In this document: positions 8,701-15,144 of the stretch, in pieces
Layout: each line of letters opens with the position of its first letter
Numbering within the stretch: the stretch's first letter is position 1
NCBI GenBank assembly: GCA_003538975.1
Contig: DPQQ01000004.1
Span: forward strand, 150,461 to 179,894
Source of the DNA: Clostridiales bacterium
GTDB taxonomy: Bacteria; Bacillota; Clostridia; Christensenellales; Borkfalkiaceae
Length of the DNA: 29,434 nt
Reading direction: 5' to 3'
Translations under genes and position numbers: made by a program
Notes under the pieces: generated by a model
What the model saw: only the letters and a program-made list of their open reading frames with translations
Databases searched by the model: none
Told to the model about the DNA's origin: nothing

Positions 8701-8746
8701 CCGCCTAATTGATTATTAAGCTTAATACATAAGACACTCGCCACGC

Positions 8747-8803
8747 TCACCTTTTATTATCGAAATAATAAAACAATTTTAGGCAGATATTCAGCATTAC
8801 CAT
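8747..8803 (-). CDS. Possible 18-residue leader peptide
   Basis: A short frame (MVMLNICLKLFYYFDNKR) begins inside the leader and its TGA lies about seven bases before the antiterminator strand at 8739-8731. A ribosome resting on the stop would cover that strand and favour termination, while one stalled earlier would leave it free. A second frame, 8822-8757 (21 residues, MHKSCSDGNAEYLPK followed by IVLLFR), would start almost at the transcription start. The ribosome binding site is weak for either, so which one is used is undecided. Confidence 0.35.
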   Translation of the reverse strand: MVMLNICLKLFYYFDNKR

Positions 8804-8908
8804 CCGAACAACTCTTATGCATTACTATTTTAGCACATAAGCAACCGCCTTGTCAATATAATAGCATACCCGTCTGCAAATCACAATGTACTGTCAGTAC
8901 AAAAATTA

Positions 8909-8936
8909 AAGACACCCTATATTGCAAGGATGTCTT
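8909..8936 (-). terminator. Terminator overlapping the end of the XRE gene
   Basis: AAGACATCC (8936-8928) pairs with GGGTGTCTT (8917-8909), with one G-U pair, followed by TAATTTTT. The 5' arm and loop are coding for the last residues and stop of the XRE gene. A separate 15-base palindrome, TGTACTGTCAGTACA at 8887-8901, lies between this and the leader promoter and could be an operator. Confidence 0.65.
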
Positions 8937-9141
8937 CGATTTGAACTTTGAAAAGCTTTGCTAAATTAAACAAATTTTCCGTACTAGGCATTTTAGTGCC
9001 GTTTTCCCAATCATAAATCACTCTCGGTGAAGCCAATTGAAGATAATCCGCAACGTCTTCCCTTGTATATTTAGATTGCTCGATTAGAAAATAGATATTT
9101 TCGCCCGTCTTTCTCTTGTTCAGTTGTACTTTGTAATCCAT
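8917..9141 (-). CDS. XRE-family helix-turn-helix regulator
   Basis: A 74-residue, single-domain DNA-binding protein. TREDVADYLQLASPRVIYDW, followed by ENGTKMPSTENL, is the Cro/CI-type helix-turn-helix with its following helix, and the final FKVQIEDILAI is the usual fifth helix. The start is ATG at 9141 after TGGAGG. It has its own promoter and a terminator at its end, so it is monocistronic. It probably represses itself or the neighbouring leader promoter; the palindrome at 8887-8901 is a candidate site. The target is inferred, the domain is clear. Confidence 0.88.
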   Translation of the reverse strand: MDYKVQLNKRKTGENIYFLIEQSKYTREDVADYLQLASPRVIYDWENGTKMPSTENLFNLAKLFKVQIEDILAI

Positions 9142-9197
9142 TGTTTGACCTCCATATAATGAAAATCTCCACCTATGGATAAATGAATTACAATATT

Positions 9198-9226
9198 ATT
9201 ATAATGGTTTTACTAAAATATTACAA
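9198..9226 (-). promoter_or_regulatory. Promoter of the XRE gene
   Basis: TTGTAA (9226-9221), a 17-base spacer, TATAAT (9203-9198), about 55 bases before the start codon. Confidence 0.75.
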
Positions 9227-9275
9227 TCACTTTTAGTTGCTTTCTTCAAAAAAAGTTTTAAGTATTTATTTGTCT

Positions 9276-9734
9276 TTACTTATCTAGCAACGCTAAAATT
9301 TCGTCGGCGTTGGTATCGGGTTTTACTTTTGGCATAACTGCTTTTATAACGCCCTGCTCGTCAATCAAGAACGTCGTTCTCACAACGCCCATACTCACTT
9401 TGCCGTACAACTTTTTCTCTTGCCAAACGCCATACGCTTGAATTGCCGAAAGTTCGGTATCCGAGAGCAAAACAAACGGCAAATTGTACTTAGTCGCAAA
9501 TTTCAAATGCGAGTTCACGCTATCCTTACTAATACCAATAACCACCGCGTTTTTATTTTCGATTTCCTTATTTTTAAGCGCAAAGGCACACGCTTGTCTC
9601 GTACAACCAGGCGTATTGTCCTTCGGGTAAAAATACAAAACCACTTTCTTGCCGAGAAAATCGGACAACGAAACCATATTCCCGTTTTTATCGGGCAACG
9701 TAAACTGAGGCGCTTTCATTCCAACTTCTAACAT
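9276..9734 (-). CDS. bcp: Bcp/PrxQ-type thiol peroxidase
   Basis: A thioredoxin-dependent peroxiredoxin that reduces hydrogen peroxide and organic hydroperoxides in the cytoplasm. The protein has 152 residues, the usual length. YPKDNTPGCTRQAC places the peroxidatic Cys44 and the resolving Cys49 five residues apart, the pattern of the two-cysteine Bcp/PrxQ group. The N-terminal GMKAPQFTLPD and the later RTTFLIDEQG are typical. The start ATG at 9734 lies four bases after the ribbon-helix-helix gene stop with AGAGGG overlapping that gene, so the two form an operon. Confidence 0.93.
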   Translation of the reverse strand: MLEVGMKAPQFTLPDKNGNMVSLSDFLGKKVVLYFYPKDNTPGCTRQACAFALKNKEIENKNAVVIGISKDSVNSHLKFATKYNLPFVLLSDTELSAIQAYGVWQEKKLYGKVSMGVVRTTFLIDEQGVIKAVMPKVKPDTNADEILALLDK

Positions 9735-9738
9735 TATT

Positions 9739-9951
9739 TTAACCCTCTTTTTTCATTATTTCGTAGGCTTTTTTGATAAACTCAACTTTCGTTATACCCT
9801 TTTCAGTCAAAAACGCGTTGATTTCTTCAAACAACTCTCTTGGAACCATCGTTTGAAAGTTAGCGCTCTTTTCTTTACGTAATTCTTTATTCTTTTCTTC
9901 GTATTTACGCCTTGCAACTCTTCTTGACGTATCTTCTTTACGTGTAACCAT
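9739..9951 (-). CDS. Small ribbon-helix-helix-like protein
   Basis: A 70-residue basic protein with a highly charged N-terminal half (Lys/Arg/Glu) and a C-terminal half, NFQTMVPRELFEEINAFL followed by TEKGITKVEFIKKAYE, resembling the strand-helix-helix of CopG/Arc regulators. Such proteins act as dimeric repressors or antitoxins; no toxin partner is adjacent, the next gene being the peroxiredoxin. The start is ATG at 9951 after GAGGTAGGG. A good promoter lies upstream, with a palindrome just beyond the -35 box that recurs at 13079-13092, so this protein is one candidate for binding both. The function is inferred from the fold. Confidence 0.7.
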   Translation of the reverse strand: MVTRKEDTSRRVARRKYEEKNKELRKEKSANFQTMVPRELFEEINAFLTEKGITKVEFIKKAYEIMKKEG

Positions 9952-9985
9952 AATTGCCCTACCTCTTACGAAATTTTATGTTTCA

Positions 9986-10014
9986 AGTATAGCACAATCC
10001 CATAAAATAATCAA
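9986..10014 (-). promoter_or_regulatory. Promoter of the ribbon-helix-helix/bcp operon
   Basis: TTGATT (10014-10009), a 17-base spacer, TATACT (9991-9986). Confidence 0.7.
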
Positions 10015-10023
10015 TCGTTTTGT

Positions 10024-10035
10024 CGTATATATACG
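10024..10035. promoter_or_regulatory. Palindromic operator candidate, copy 1
   Basis: CGTATATATACG, a perfect 12-base palindrome about ten bases upstream of the -35 box of the ribbon-helix-helix gene. The same core, extended to 14 bases, lies downstream of the -10 box of the TnpV-like gene (13079-13092). The remaining non-coding DNA here (10036-10284) holds an imperfect hairpin at about 10043-10083 that resembles the recombinase terminator, and a short palindrome GTGCCATTTTGGCAC near 10258-10272 that could belong to an attachment site. Confidence 0.5.
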
Positions 10036-10284
10036 TGCATCTGTAAAAATTAAGGCACACGACTAATCGTATGAATCTTAAATCATAAACACATTGTCAT
10101 ATACACAGATAAATACGCGCATTTAGCATATAAAAAAGAAAAAAACAAGTGGTTTCGCCATAATGCGCCGATTTCCCTAAATTGTTTCTCGCTAAATCGT
10201 GCATTTATTAAAACATACCGTTCGCCTTAATAAGTTTTCTTTCATTTATATATCTTGGTGCCATTTTGGCACTACATTGCGTAA

Positions 10285-10323
10285 AAAATTAGGGCATACG
10301 ATTCTACTCGTATACCCTAATTT
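10285..10323 (-). terminator. Terminator of the serine recombinase gene
   Basis: On the minus strand AAATTAGGG-T-ATACGA pairs with TCGTAT-G-CCCTAATTT around a six-base loop, a long stem with one mismatch followed by TTT, starting right after the recombinase stop. A degenerate copy (GTAAAAATTAAGGCACACGA) occurs at about 10043-10083. Confidence 0.8.
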
Positions 10324-12117
10324 CTATGCCATTATTCTAATGATTAAGTCTTTCCATTGATTTTTTCTTAACATTGCGCCACGTATTTCACGAAACTCTT
10401 TTGCTTTATCATAATCAATTTCAAGCACAACAATTTCTTCATAGTCGTTTTCTTCAGCACCCTCTTCTCTGGGGAATAAATTAAGATACCACTTAAAATC
10501 AAGCGAAGTGTTCGGCACTATCTTTTTCACAATAGCATCCACCAAGTTCGATTGCTTAATCGGCTTGCTAAAATCTAATTTTTCAATCGCAATCGACTTA
10601 AACACTTCAAAACTGATAAGTGGCGTGGTCTTTCGTTCTTCGTCTAAGGCCCCTTGTTTTATATCGTCAATTTCCTTTTCAACCACAAGCATTTCGCCGT
10701 TGATTTTGTTTTTTAACGACATAAATTCCTGTTTGCCGATTTCCCCGTTGACACGCATTTCCGTTAGATTTTCAAGCTTGATTTGAATTTTCCTTAGTTT
10801 TGCTTCCGCATCTCTAAGCGCTCTCACTTCGTTTGTTTCTTTTGTGTTTTTGTTCTTAAACGTTTGATACGCCGTATTCACTGAAGTCGACTCTTCTAAG
10901 TTCAATGCTTTTAACACTTCGAACAACATTAAATCCATCTTCCAATCGGCAATCGTACCCATATCGCAATATTTATCGGCATCAAGCCCTGCGTCGATTC
11001 TTGCTTGCTTACTGCCGTTATTTAAGATATTATAGCACTTATACCCATAAGTCAAACCTGTTTTATTTACATGCCATTTATCCTTTCTCATACGATATCC
11101 ACACCTACACACCAAACGCTTTGCCCAAATATCTTCCGAAGTTCTAACGCCCGTCTTTTCTAACTTTCCTTCTCTCGTTTTTCTAAGTGCCATTTTACTC
11201 TCACGAATAGCCTTGCACTTATCCCAAACCTCTTCAGAAATAATCGGCGTAAACCTGCCCTTTACATATAAATAGGTATCTTCATCACGATTGATAACCG
11301 TCTTTTGGTCCAAATGGTTATTCTTATACGATTTATAATAACCTTGATATCCCTTATACGTTGCGTTATGTAAAATACGAGAAACCTTTGTCGCTTCCCA
11401 ACGCACAAGCCCCGACGAATCCTTTCGCTTTTGCCTTACAAGTTCATTGACAATTTTAGTAAAGCCATATCCATTCAAGTACAAATCGTAAATCATTCGC
11501 ACCGTTTCCGCCTGTTCTTCGTTGATGACGTACGTATCGCCAAGCCTATCATAGCCAAGAATATTTCCGTTTCCATACAAAACGCCGTTATCTCTACTGA
11601 TTTTTTGTCCCGCACGAACACGCTCGGAAGTCTTTCTACTCTCTTCCTGCGCAAGCGTTGCCATAATCGTAAGGCGAAGTTCCCCGTCGTTATCCATCGT
11701 CCAAATGTTGTCTTCAACAAAGTAAACTTCTATACCCATTTCCTTTAATTGTCTTGTAATCACAAGCGTATCTACCGTATTTCTTGCAAAACGGCAAACT
11801 TCACGCGTCACAATCAAATCAAATTTGTTACGCTTGGCATCTTCCAACATTTCCATAAATGCAGGTCGTTTTTTTGCTTGCGTTCCAGTAATTCCCCTGT
11901 CTATGTATTTTTTCAACACGTTCCAATTTGGATGGTATTTTGCTTGGTCATCATACCATTGCATTTGATTTTCCAGCGCGGCCAATTGCGCTTCGTGTTC
12001 GGTGCTTACACGCCCATAAAACACGATGGTTCTTTCTCTATTTCTATCAAATTTTGATACGTTGGTCGGCATAACCACTTTGTTGTCCGATAAATCGGAT
12101 AATACCACCCTACTCAT
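10324..12117 (-). CDS. Large serine recombinase (site-specific integrase)
   Basis: It cuts and rejoins DNA through a phosphoserine link to integrate or excise a mobile element. In the 597-residue protein the resolvase domain carries VFYGRVSTE, with catalytic Ser38, followed by ITGTQAKKRPAFMEML and FDLIVTREVCRFARN. Then come the recombinase domain and a zinc ribbon (CRCGYRM with a later YKCYN) and a coiled-coil region (about 420-500) typical of large serine integrases of the TnpX/phiC31 type. The start is ATG at 12117 after AAGGATG and overlaps the stop of the SHOCT-like gene. It sits at the outer edge of the mobilization module, the usual position for an element's integrase. Confidence 0.93.
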   Translation of the reverse strand: MSRVVLSDLSDNKVVMPTNVSKFDRNRERTIVFYGRVSTEHEAQLAALENQMQWYDDQAKYHPNWNVLKKYIDRGITGTQAKKRPAFMEMLEDAKRNKFDLIVTREVCRFARNTVDTLVITRQLKEMGIEVYFVEDNIWTMDNDGELRLTIMATLAQEESRKTSERVRAGQKISRDNGVLYGNGNILGYDRLGDTYVINEEQAETVRMIYDLYLNGYGFTKIVNELVRQKRKDSSGLVRWEATKVSRILHNATYKGYQGYYKSYKNNHLDQKTVINRDEDTYLYVKGRFTPIISEEVWDKCKAIRESKMALRKTREGKLEKTGVRTSEDIWAKRLVCRCGYRMRKDKWHVNKTGLTYGYKCYNILNNGSKQARIDAGLDADKYCDMGTIADWKMDLMLFEVLKALNLEESTSVNTAYQTFKNKNTKETNEVRALRDAEAKLRKIQIKLENLTEMRVNGEIGKQEFMSLKNKINGEMLVVEKEIDDIKQGALDEERKTTPLISFEVFKSIAIEKLDFSKPIKQSNLVDAIVKKIVPNTSLDFKWYLNLFPREEGAEENDYEEIVVLEIDYDKAKEFREIRGAMLRKNQWKDLIIRIMA

Positions 12118-12290
12118 ACTATCACATCCTTTATATTATACTTTTCTTCAATATACTTTCTTTTTTCTTTTAGCACGTTTTCATACGTTGCCTTATTAAT
12201 TTTTCCTGATTTATACATACTTTCAAGCAGCAAGAAAGCGATGTATTGTTCATCCATTACCTCTTTTAATTTTTTCTGTTCTTTTGTCAC
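12114..12290 (-). CDS. SHOCT-like small protein
   Basis: A 58-residue frame that overlaps the recombinase start by four bases (GTATGAG). The stretch YIAFLLLESMYKSGKINKAT, followed by YENVLKEKRKYI, resembles the SHOCT motif, a short helical unit found beside recombinases in Firmicutes. The only start for the full frame is GTG at 12290, inside AGGAGTG, which leaves no spacing; an ATG eleven codons downstream is the alternative. Translational coupling with the integrase is likely. The function is unknown. Confidence 0.6.
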   Translation of the reverse strand: MTKEQKKLKEVMDEQYIAFLLLESMYKSGKINKATYENVLKEKRKYIEEKYNIKDVIV

Positions 12291-12319
12291 TCCTATATTT
12301 TTTTATTATTGCTACGGGG

Positions 12320-12382
12320 TACAATGTTCTCTCCCCCGAACGGCTACTATGTTCTCTTGCCTTATAGATACAATGTTCTCTC
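12320..12382. repeat. Three spaced direct repeats, TACAATGTTCTCTC
   Basis: Copies lie at 12320-12333, 12345-12358 (TACTATGTTCTCTT) and 12369-12382, at 25- and 24-base spacing. They could be iterons or regulator sites, or the multiple terminal repeats of a lost IS21-like element; no transposase is present. The sequence between 12291 and 12474 has no other clear content apart from a possible 21-codon frame (ATG near 12487). Confidence 0.65.
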
Positions 12383-12474
12383 TCCATTTATAGCATATAT
12401 CCTCCATTTTTTATTTCCGCTAAAAACATGCTACTTTTGCCATTTCACAAAATATTACGGATTGATTTTTTGTA

Positions 12475-12688
12475 TCACTTCTCATAGTTTTCCCCCTCTA
12501 TTTGTTCAATAGCGTACTCGCGTTCCCTGAGTTTGAGCGATTGTTCTAATTTGTTTACTTGCGGACTATTTTTACGACGTAATCGCGCCGATAATAAGCC
12601 CTATCACGTTCATGATAACGTTTACTACTATCAATACGCCCGCAAGTAAAACTCTGCCTGCTACTTCCAATCATTTTAATAATTTCAT
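12475..12688 (-). pseudogene. Probable broken gene for a small membrane protein
   Basis: After the TnpV-like gene, AGAGG is followed by ATG at 12688 and the frame MKLLK, then TGA, then in the same frame a hydrophobic stretch (EVAGRVLLAGVLIVVNVIMN followed by VIGLIIGAITS) ending at 12572. The other frame then continues with a basic and charged tail, LLSARLRRKNSPQVNKLEQ and further, ending in TGA at 12475. Reading TGA as Trp and shifting once near 12600 would give a single protein of about 70 residues: one membrane helix, a positive-inside RRK boundary and a helical tail. It is best explained as a decayed gene with a nonsense mutation and a frameshift. A real 32-residue hydrophobic peptide remains possible. 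Confidence 0.45.
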
Positions 12689-12699
12689 AATTTCAGCCT

Positions 12700-13053
12700 C
12701 TATACATAGACAATTTCATTCAATATTTCTTCTTCGATGATTTGCTTCATAGCGTTAATTCTCTTAACATCGACCAAATAATCTCCCGTTCGGCGATACT
12801 GCTCGCATCCGGAAAGTTTATTCCACATATCATCGTAAAGCGCTTCCGCCATTTTGTCTACGCCGTGTAAATATTCGGGGAGATCTGCAATCGTCCAGTC
12901 GATCCCTTTATCTTCGAGATACTTTTTTGCAAGCGTTCCGTACTTGCCGTAAACGTGTTTCTGCGGTTTTACGTTAGCGTTGTAAATTTTAATTTCTTCC
13001 ACCGTTAACCCCTCGCCCGAATTTGCTTTTCGTATCACTTCCGTGGCTTTCAT
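12700..13053 (-). CDS. TnpV-like transposon-encoded protein
   Basis: A 117-residue soluble protein. YGKYGTLAKKYLEDKGIDW in the middle and INAMKQIIEEEILNEIVYV at the end resemble the TnpV family of clostridial mobilizable transposons (Tn4451 type), whose members share an early YG-x-KxYL block and end in a helical EIV-x-EIIY-type tail. The family role is unknown. The start is ATG at 13053 after AGGAGATGAAGAT; a longer frame to 13122 would begin upstream of the operator and is rejected. A strong promoter with a palindrome precedes it. It is followed at once by the broken small membrane gene. Confidence 0.55.
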   Translation of the reverse strand: MKATEVIRKANSGEGLTVEEIKIYNANVKPQKHVYGKYGTLAKKYLEDKGIDWTIADLPEYLHGVDKMAEALYDDMWNKLSGCEQYRRTGDYLVDVKRINAMKQIIEEEILNEIVYV

Positions 13054-13078
13054 ATCTTCATCTCCTGTTTTTATATTC

Positions 13079-13092
13079 TCGTATATATACGA
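13079..13092. promoter_or_regulatory. Palindromic operator candidate, copy 2
   Basis: TCGTATATATACGA, a perfect 14-base palindrome just downstream of the -10 box of the TnpV-like gene, well placed for repression. Its core is identical to the site at 10024-10035. Confidence 0.6.
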
Positions 13093-13104
13093 TATTGTAA
13101 TTAC

Positions 13105-13133
13105 ATTATACTTGCTTGCCATTTTATAGTCAA
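13105..13133 (-). promoter_or_regulatory. Promoter of the TnpV-like gene
   Basis: TTGACT (13133-13128), a 17-base spacer, TATAAT (13110-13105). Confidence 0.8.
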
Positions 13134-13163
13134 GCTAAAATTATTACTTTTTGAAAAAATTTT

Positions 13164-13808
13164 TTATCTCAAAAGCAACATTACCGTCATAACGCTTTGC
13201 AAAAGCAACAATGCGGGCGTAACCCAAAAGAAGAATTTGCGAAAACCGCGCTCCAAGCGTATATCTTCCTTGGCTTTATACACTTCTTTTTCGAGGGCTT
13301 CCACTTTCTTTTTCATCGATTTTGCATGCTCGTCGATTGTAAACGCCGCGTCGTCTGCCGCTTCGGTAACTCTTTCCTTTAACAGCTCTCCCGCTTCGTC
13401 AGTCGCCTTTGCCATAGTTGTATTTACTATTTCCTGTATCTTCGTTACCGTTTCCGTTATTCTCTGAAGCGTTATCCGCATGCTCGCAAGCATATTCCGA
13501 TTTTCTTCTTTCATCTCTTTCGTCAGCTTCTCGGTGTCGTCTTTCAAACTCGAGGCGAGTTCTTCGTTCATCCATTTTACGCTCCTCACTTGCCGCGTCA
13601 AGTCCGTTACCCGCGCATTCAGCTGCAAAATTAAGCCGTTGCATTTCTCGTTCGATACCGCCAAGGCTTGCTCTAATAACGCTTCCCGCGTTTCCGCCGT
13701 AAGCCGCTTTACTTCTTCGCACAGTTCCGCTGCCGGTACGTTTTCCGTTAAATCCACTTCGTCCTCCGTTATAGGCTGAGGACTTAACCCAGTTATTCTG
13801 TTCTCCAA
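13164..13808 (-). CDS. Coiled-coil membrane-anchored mobilization protein, nested in the relaxase gene
   Basis: A 214-residue protein with a long predicted coiled coil (about residues 25-185, rich in Glu, Lys, Thr and Leu) and a single C-terminal membrane helix (FFFWVTPALLLLQ and on). Its first 410 bases lie inside the relaxase gene in another frame. This recalls ColE1-type plasmids, where mbeB and mbeD are nested in the relaxase gene mbeA and MbeB ties the relaxosome to the membrane; a similar anchoring role is inferred here. The start is TTG at 13808, since an in-frame TAA lies three codons upstream; GAGG is 12 bases away, so initiation may depend on coupling. Confidence 0.7.
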   Translation of the reverse strand: MENRITGLSPQPITEDEVDLTENVPAAELCEEVKRLTAETREALLEQALAVSNEKCNGLILQLNARVTDLTRQVRSVKWMNEELASSLKDDTEKLTKEMKEENRNMLASMRITLQRITETVTKIQEIVNTTMAKATDEAGELLKERVTEAADDAAFTIDEHAKSMKKKVEALEKEVYKAKEDIRLERGFRKFFFWVTPALLLLQSVMTVMLLLR

Positions 13809-14541
13809 TTTTCTTTATTACCTCGCTTTTCGTATAATTTGTTCCGAGCCGCTCCCCTCGGATCGGTTTTTGTTTGTTCGGATGCAGATAGGAATAATCC
13901 TTTCCGTCTCGCGTGATTTTTACGCCGTAGCACTTATTCAGGTAGTCTTTGAACGCTTCGGGCGATTTCGTTTTCTTTACCGCTTCGGCTATGACTTCGC
14001 GCAGTTCTTCTTTCCAGCTCGTTCCGCCTTTTAATATGATTTTCTTTTCTGCCGCCGTTCTGCTGTTTTTGCCGCGCTTCCGAAATTCCGTTTCCGTAAA
14101 GCTGTATTTTCTGCCGATTACGTTTACTTCGTCTTTCATTTTTGCATAATCTTTTTGACTGAACTGCAATTTTTTGCCGGTAATCGGATCGACGGCGTTT
14201 ACGATAATGTGGCTGTGAACAGTCTGCGTATCCGTATGCGTGGCGATTACGCATTCGTAATTTTTGAAAAACGCTTCCGCAACTTCTTCCGCATACGCGT
14301 GGGCTTTTTCGGACGTTACGTTATCTTTTCTCGCGCAGGAAAGTTTAAAATGATAATACTTCCGCTCGTCGTATTTCTCGCCTTTACCGAACCGCGCCGC
14401 CATATCTTCAAATTGCTTTGCATAATCTTCATCCTCGAACAAATTTTTCACCGACACGATCGCCGCTTTCTTCGGATCGGTTATGTATCTTATCCCGTTT
14501 TTCGGTCTTGCCTTGCTCGCGCTGCTTTTTAGAAGGGGCAT
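13399..14541 (-). CDS. mobA: MOBP-type relaxase
   Basis: It nicks oriT and leads the strand into a recipient cell. In the 380-residue protein an N-terminal NGIRYITDPKK carries the likely catalytic Tyr19, and HTDTQTVHSHIIVN holds the metal-binding histidines (about His102, His109, His111), the three-motif arrangement of MOBP relaxases. The C-terminal third is charged and low in complexity (Gly/Arg then Glu/Arg, then Asn), the part that overlaps the nested coiled-coil gene and so is constrained by two frames. The start is ATG at 14541 after GGGAGGG, four bases from the mobC stop. No type IV secretion genes are in view, so transfer would need a helper. Confidence 0.92.
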   Translation of the reverse strand: MPLLKSSASKARPKNGIRYITDPKKAAIVSVKNLFEDEDYAKQFEDMAARFGKGEKYDERKYYHFKLSCARKDNVTSEKAHAYAEEVAEAFFKNYECVIATHTDTQTVHSHIIVNAVDPITGKKLQFSQKDYAKMKDEVNVIGRKYSFTETEFRKRGKNSRTAAEKKIILKGGTSWKEELREVIAEAVKKTKSPEAFKDYLNKCYGVKITRDGKDYSYLHPNKQKPIRGERLGTNYTKSEVIKKIGEQNNWVKSSAYNGGRSGFNGKRTGSGTVRRSKAAYGGNAGSVIRASLGGIEREMQRLNFAAECAGNGLDAASEERKMDERRTRLEFERRHREADERDERRKSEYACEHADNASENNGNGNEDTGNSKYNYGKGD

Positions 14542-14544
14542 TCT

Positions 14545-14856
14545 TTACCCTCCCGCGGCGAAGGATATTTTCCGATACAATTCTTTTAAGTACGCGATAC
14601 AGTTTTTTATTTCACGTTCCGTATCCATGCCGTAATAACCGTTTCTCACCGCCTGATTCAAATTGTTTCCCTGCCGCTTTAATTCCGCAAGTATTTCGCC
14701 GCCGCGCTCGATTACGATGATCGGTTTATCCGTGATAGAGCGTAAAATAAATTCCCGCATCGTAAGCCCGCTCTTTGCTATTTTTTCGTCGATTAAATTT
14801 TTCTCTTGTTCGCTCACCCGAAAGGTATACGCGAACGGTCTTGTCCTTTTTGCTAT
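14545..14856 (-). CDS. mobC: MobC relaxosome protein with a probable ATA start
   Basis: An accessory protein that helps the relaxase open oriT. DEKIAKSGLTMREFILRSIT and LAELKRQGNNLNQAVRNGY are the characteristic MobC blocks (103 residues from the chosen start). The nearest canonical start, GTG at 14817, has no ribosome binding site and would remove the conserved strand KRTRPFAYTFRVSEQE. The only codon at proper distance from the strong AAGGAGG is ATA at 14856, seven bases after it. Either ATA is the start, as a rare non-canonical codon, or an ATG has mutated. It lies directly beside the probable oriT. Confidence 0.8.
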   Translation of the reverse strand: MAKRTRPFAYTFRVSEQEKNLIDEKIAKSGLTMREFILRSITDKPIIVIERGGEILAELKRQGNNLNQAVRNGYYGMDTEREIKNCIAYLKELYRKISFAAGG

Positions 14857-14898
14857 AACTCTTCCTCCTTTTTTTATTTATTACGCCGAAATTTTCAA

Positions 14899-15007
14899 GG
14901 GCGGATTCATTTCGCCCGTTAAGAAAATTACAACCACCGTACCCTCACGGAAATTTTACGCAGTAAATTTTCGTGAACTACTCGGGGTATTAGGGGTTGC
15001 CCCCTAA
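14899..15007. other. Probable origin of transfer (oriT)
   Basis: The stretch upstream of mobC holds three hairpins in a row: GGGCG/CGCCC (14899-14917), the near-perfect CACGGAAATTTTAC (14946-14959) with GTAAATTTTCGTG (14963-14975), and TTAGGGG/CCCCTAA (14990-15007). A large inverted repeat next to mobC and the relaxase gene is the normal place and form of a MOBP oriT. The nick site cannot be fixed from sequence alone. Confidence 0.65.
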
Positions 15008-15115
15008 CGAGGCGATTTGAAAAATCGGTATTTGGCAAGACAAATACGTTCCTCGCTATAATGTTGAAGCAACCCTTTTACCTTATTGTATTTAGTTGTC
15101 TTTTGGGCGTAGAAA

Positions 15116-15144
15116 AAGCCCGACAGTTTATCACTGTCGGGCTT
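15116..15144. terminator. Bidirectional terminator between polymerase and mobilization genes
   Basis: AAGCCCGACAGT (15116-15127) pairs with ACTGTCGGGCTT (15133-15144) around a five-base loop, with A residues before and T residues after. A second hairpin (TTTCCCTTTC 15212-15221 with GAAAGGGAAA 15225-15234) follows the polymerase stop but lacks a T tract. Confidence 0.85.

Larger units (their letters stand above)
8661..8856 (-). promoter_or_regulatory. Promoter and attenuator-like leader of the unknown/MATE operon
   Basis: The promoter is TTGACA (8856-8851), 18 bases, then TAAAAT (8832-8827). Downstream a strand GAGTGTCTT (8739-8731) can pair with AAGACACT(T) (8700-8692), which is also the first arm of the terminator (8700-8693 with 8682-8675). 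These are mutually exclusive antiterminator and terminator forms. Short leader frames end just before the antiterminator strand. This layout is known for ribosome-dependent attenuation of antibiotic-resistance genes such as erm, tet(M) and ABC-F genes, and it fits an exporter operon. The inducer is unknown. Confidence 0.75.

Noticed and set aside
8655..8750. N-terminal extension of the 328-residue protein
   Set aside because: It would translate through the leader terminator hairpin and ignore the AGGAG in front of the ATG at 8654.
12320..12382. Regular repeats as a small CRISPR array
   Set aside because: Repeat units are 14 bases with 10-11-base spacers, too short for CRISPR, and no cas gene is in the window.
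12572..12688. TGA read as tryptophan throughout this organism
   Set aside because: Trp is written TGG in the pur genes and others, and no conserved gene here has an internal TGA; local decay is simpler.
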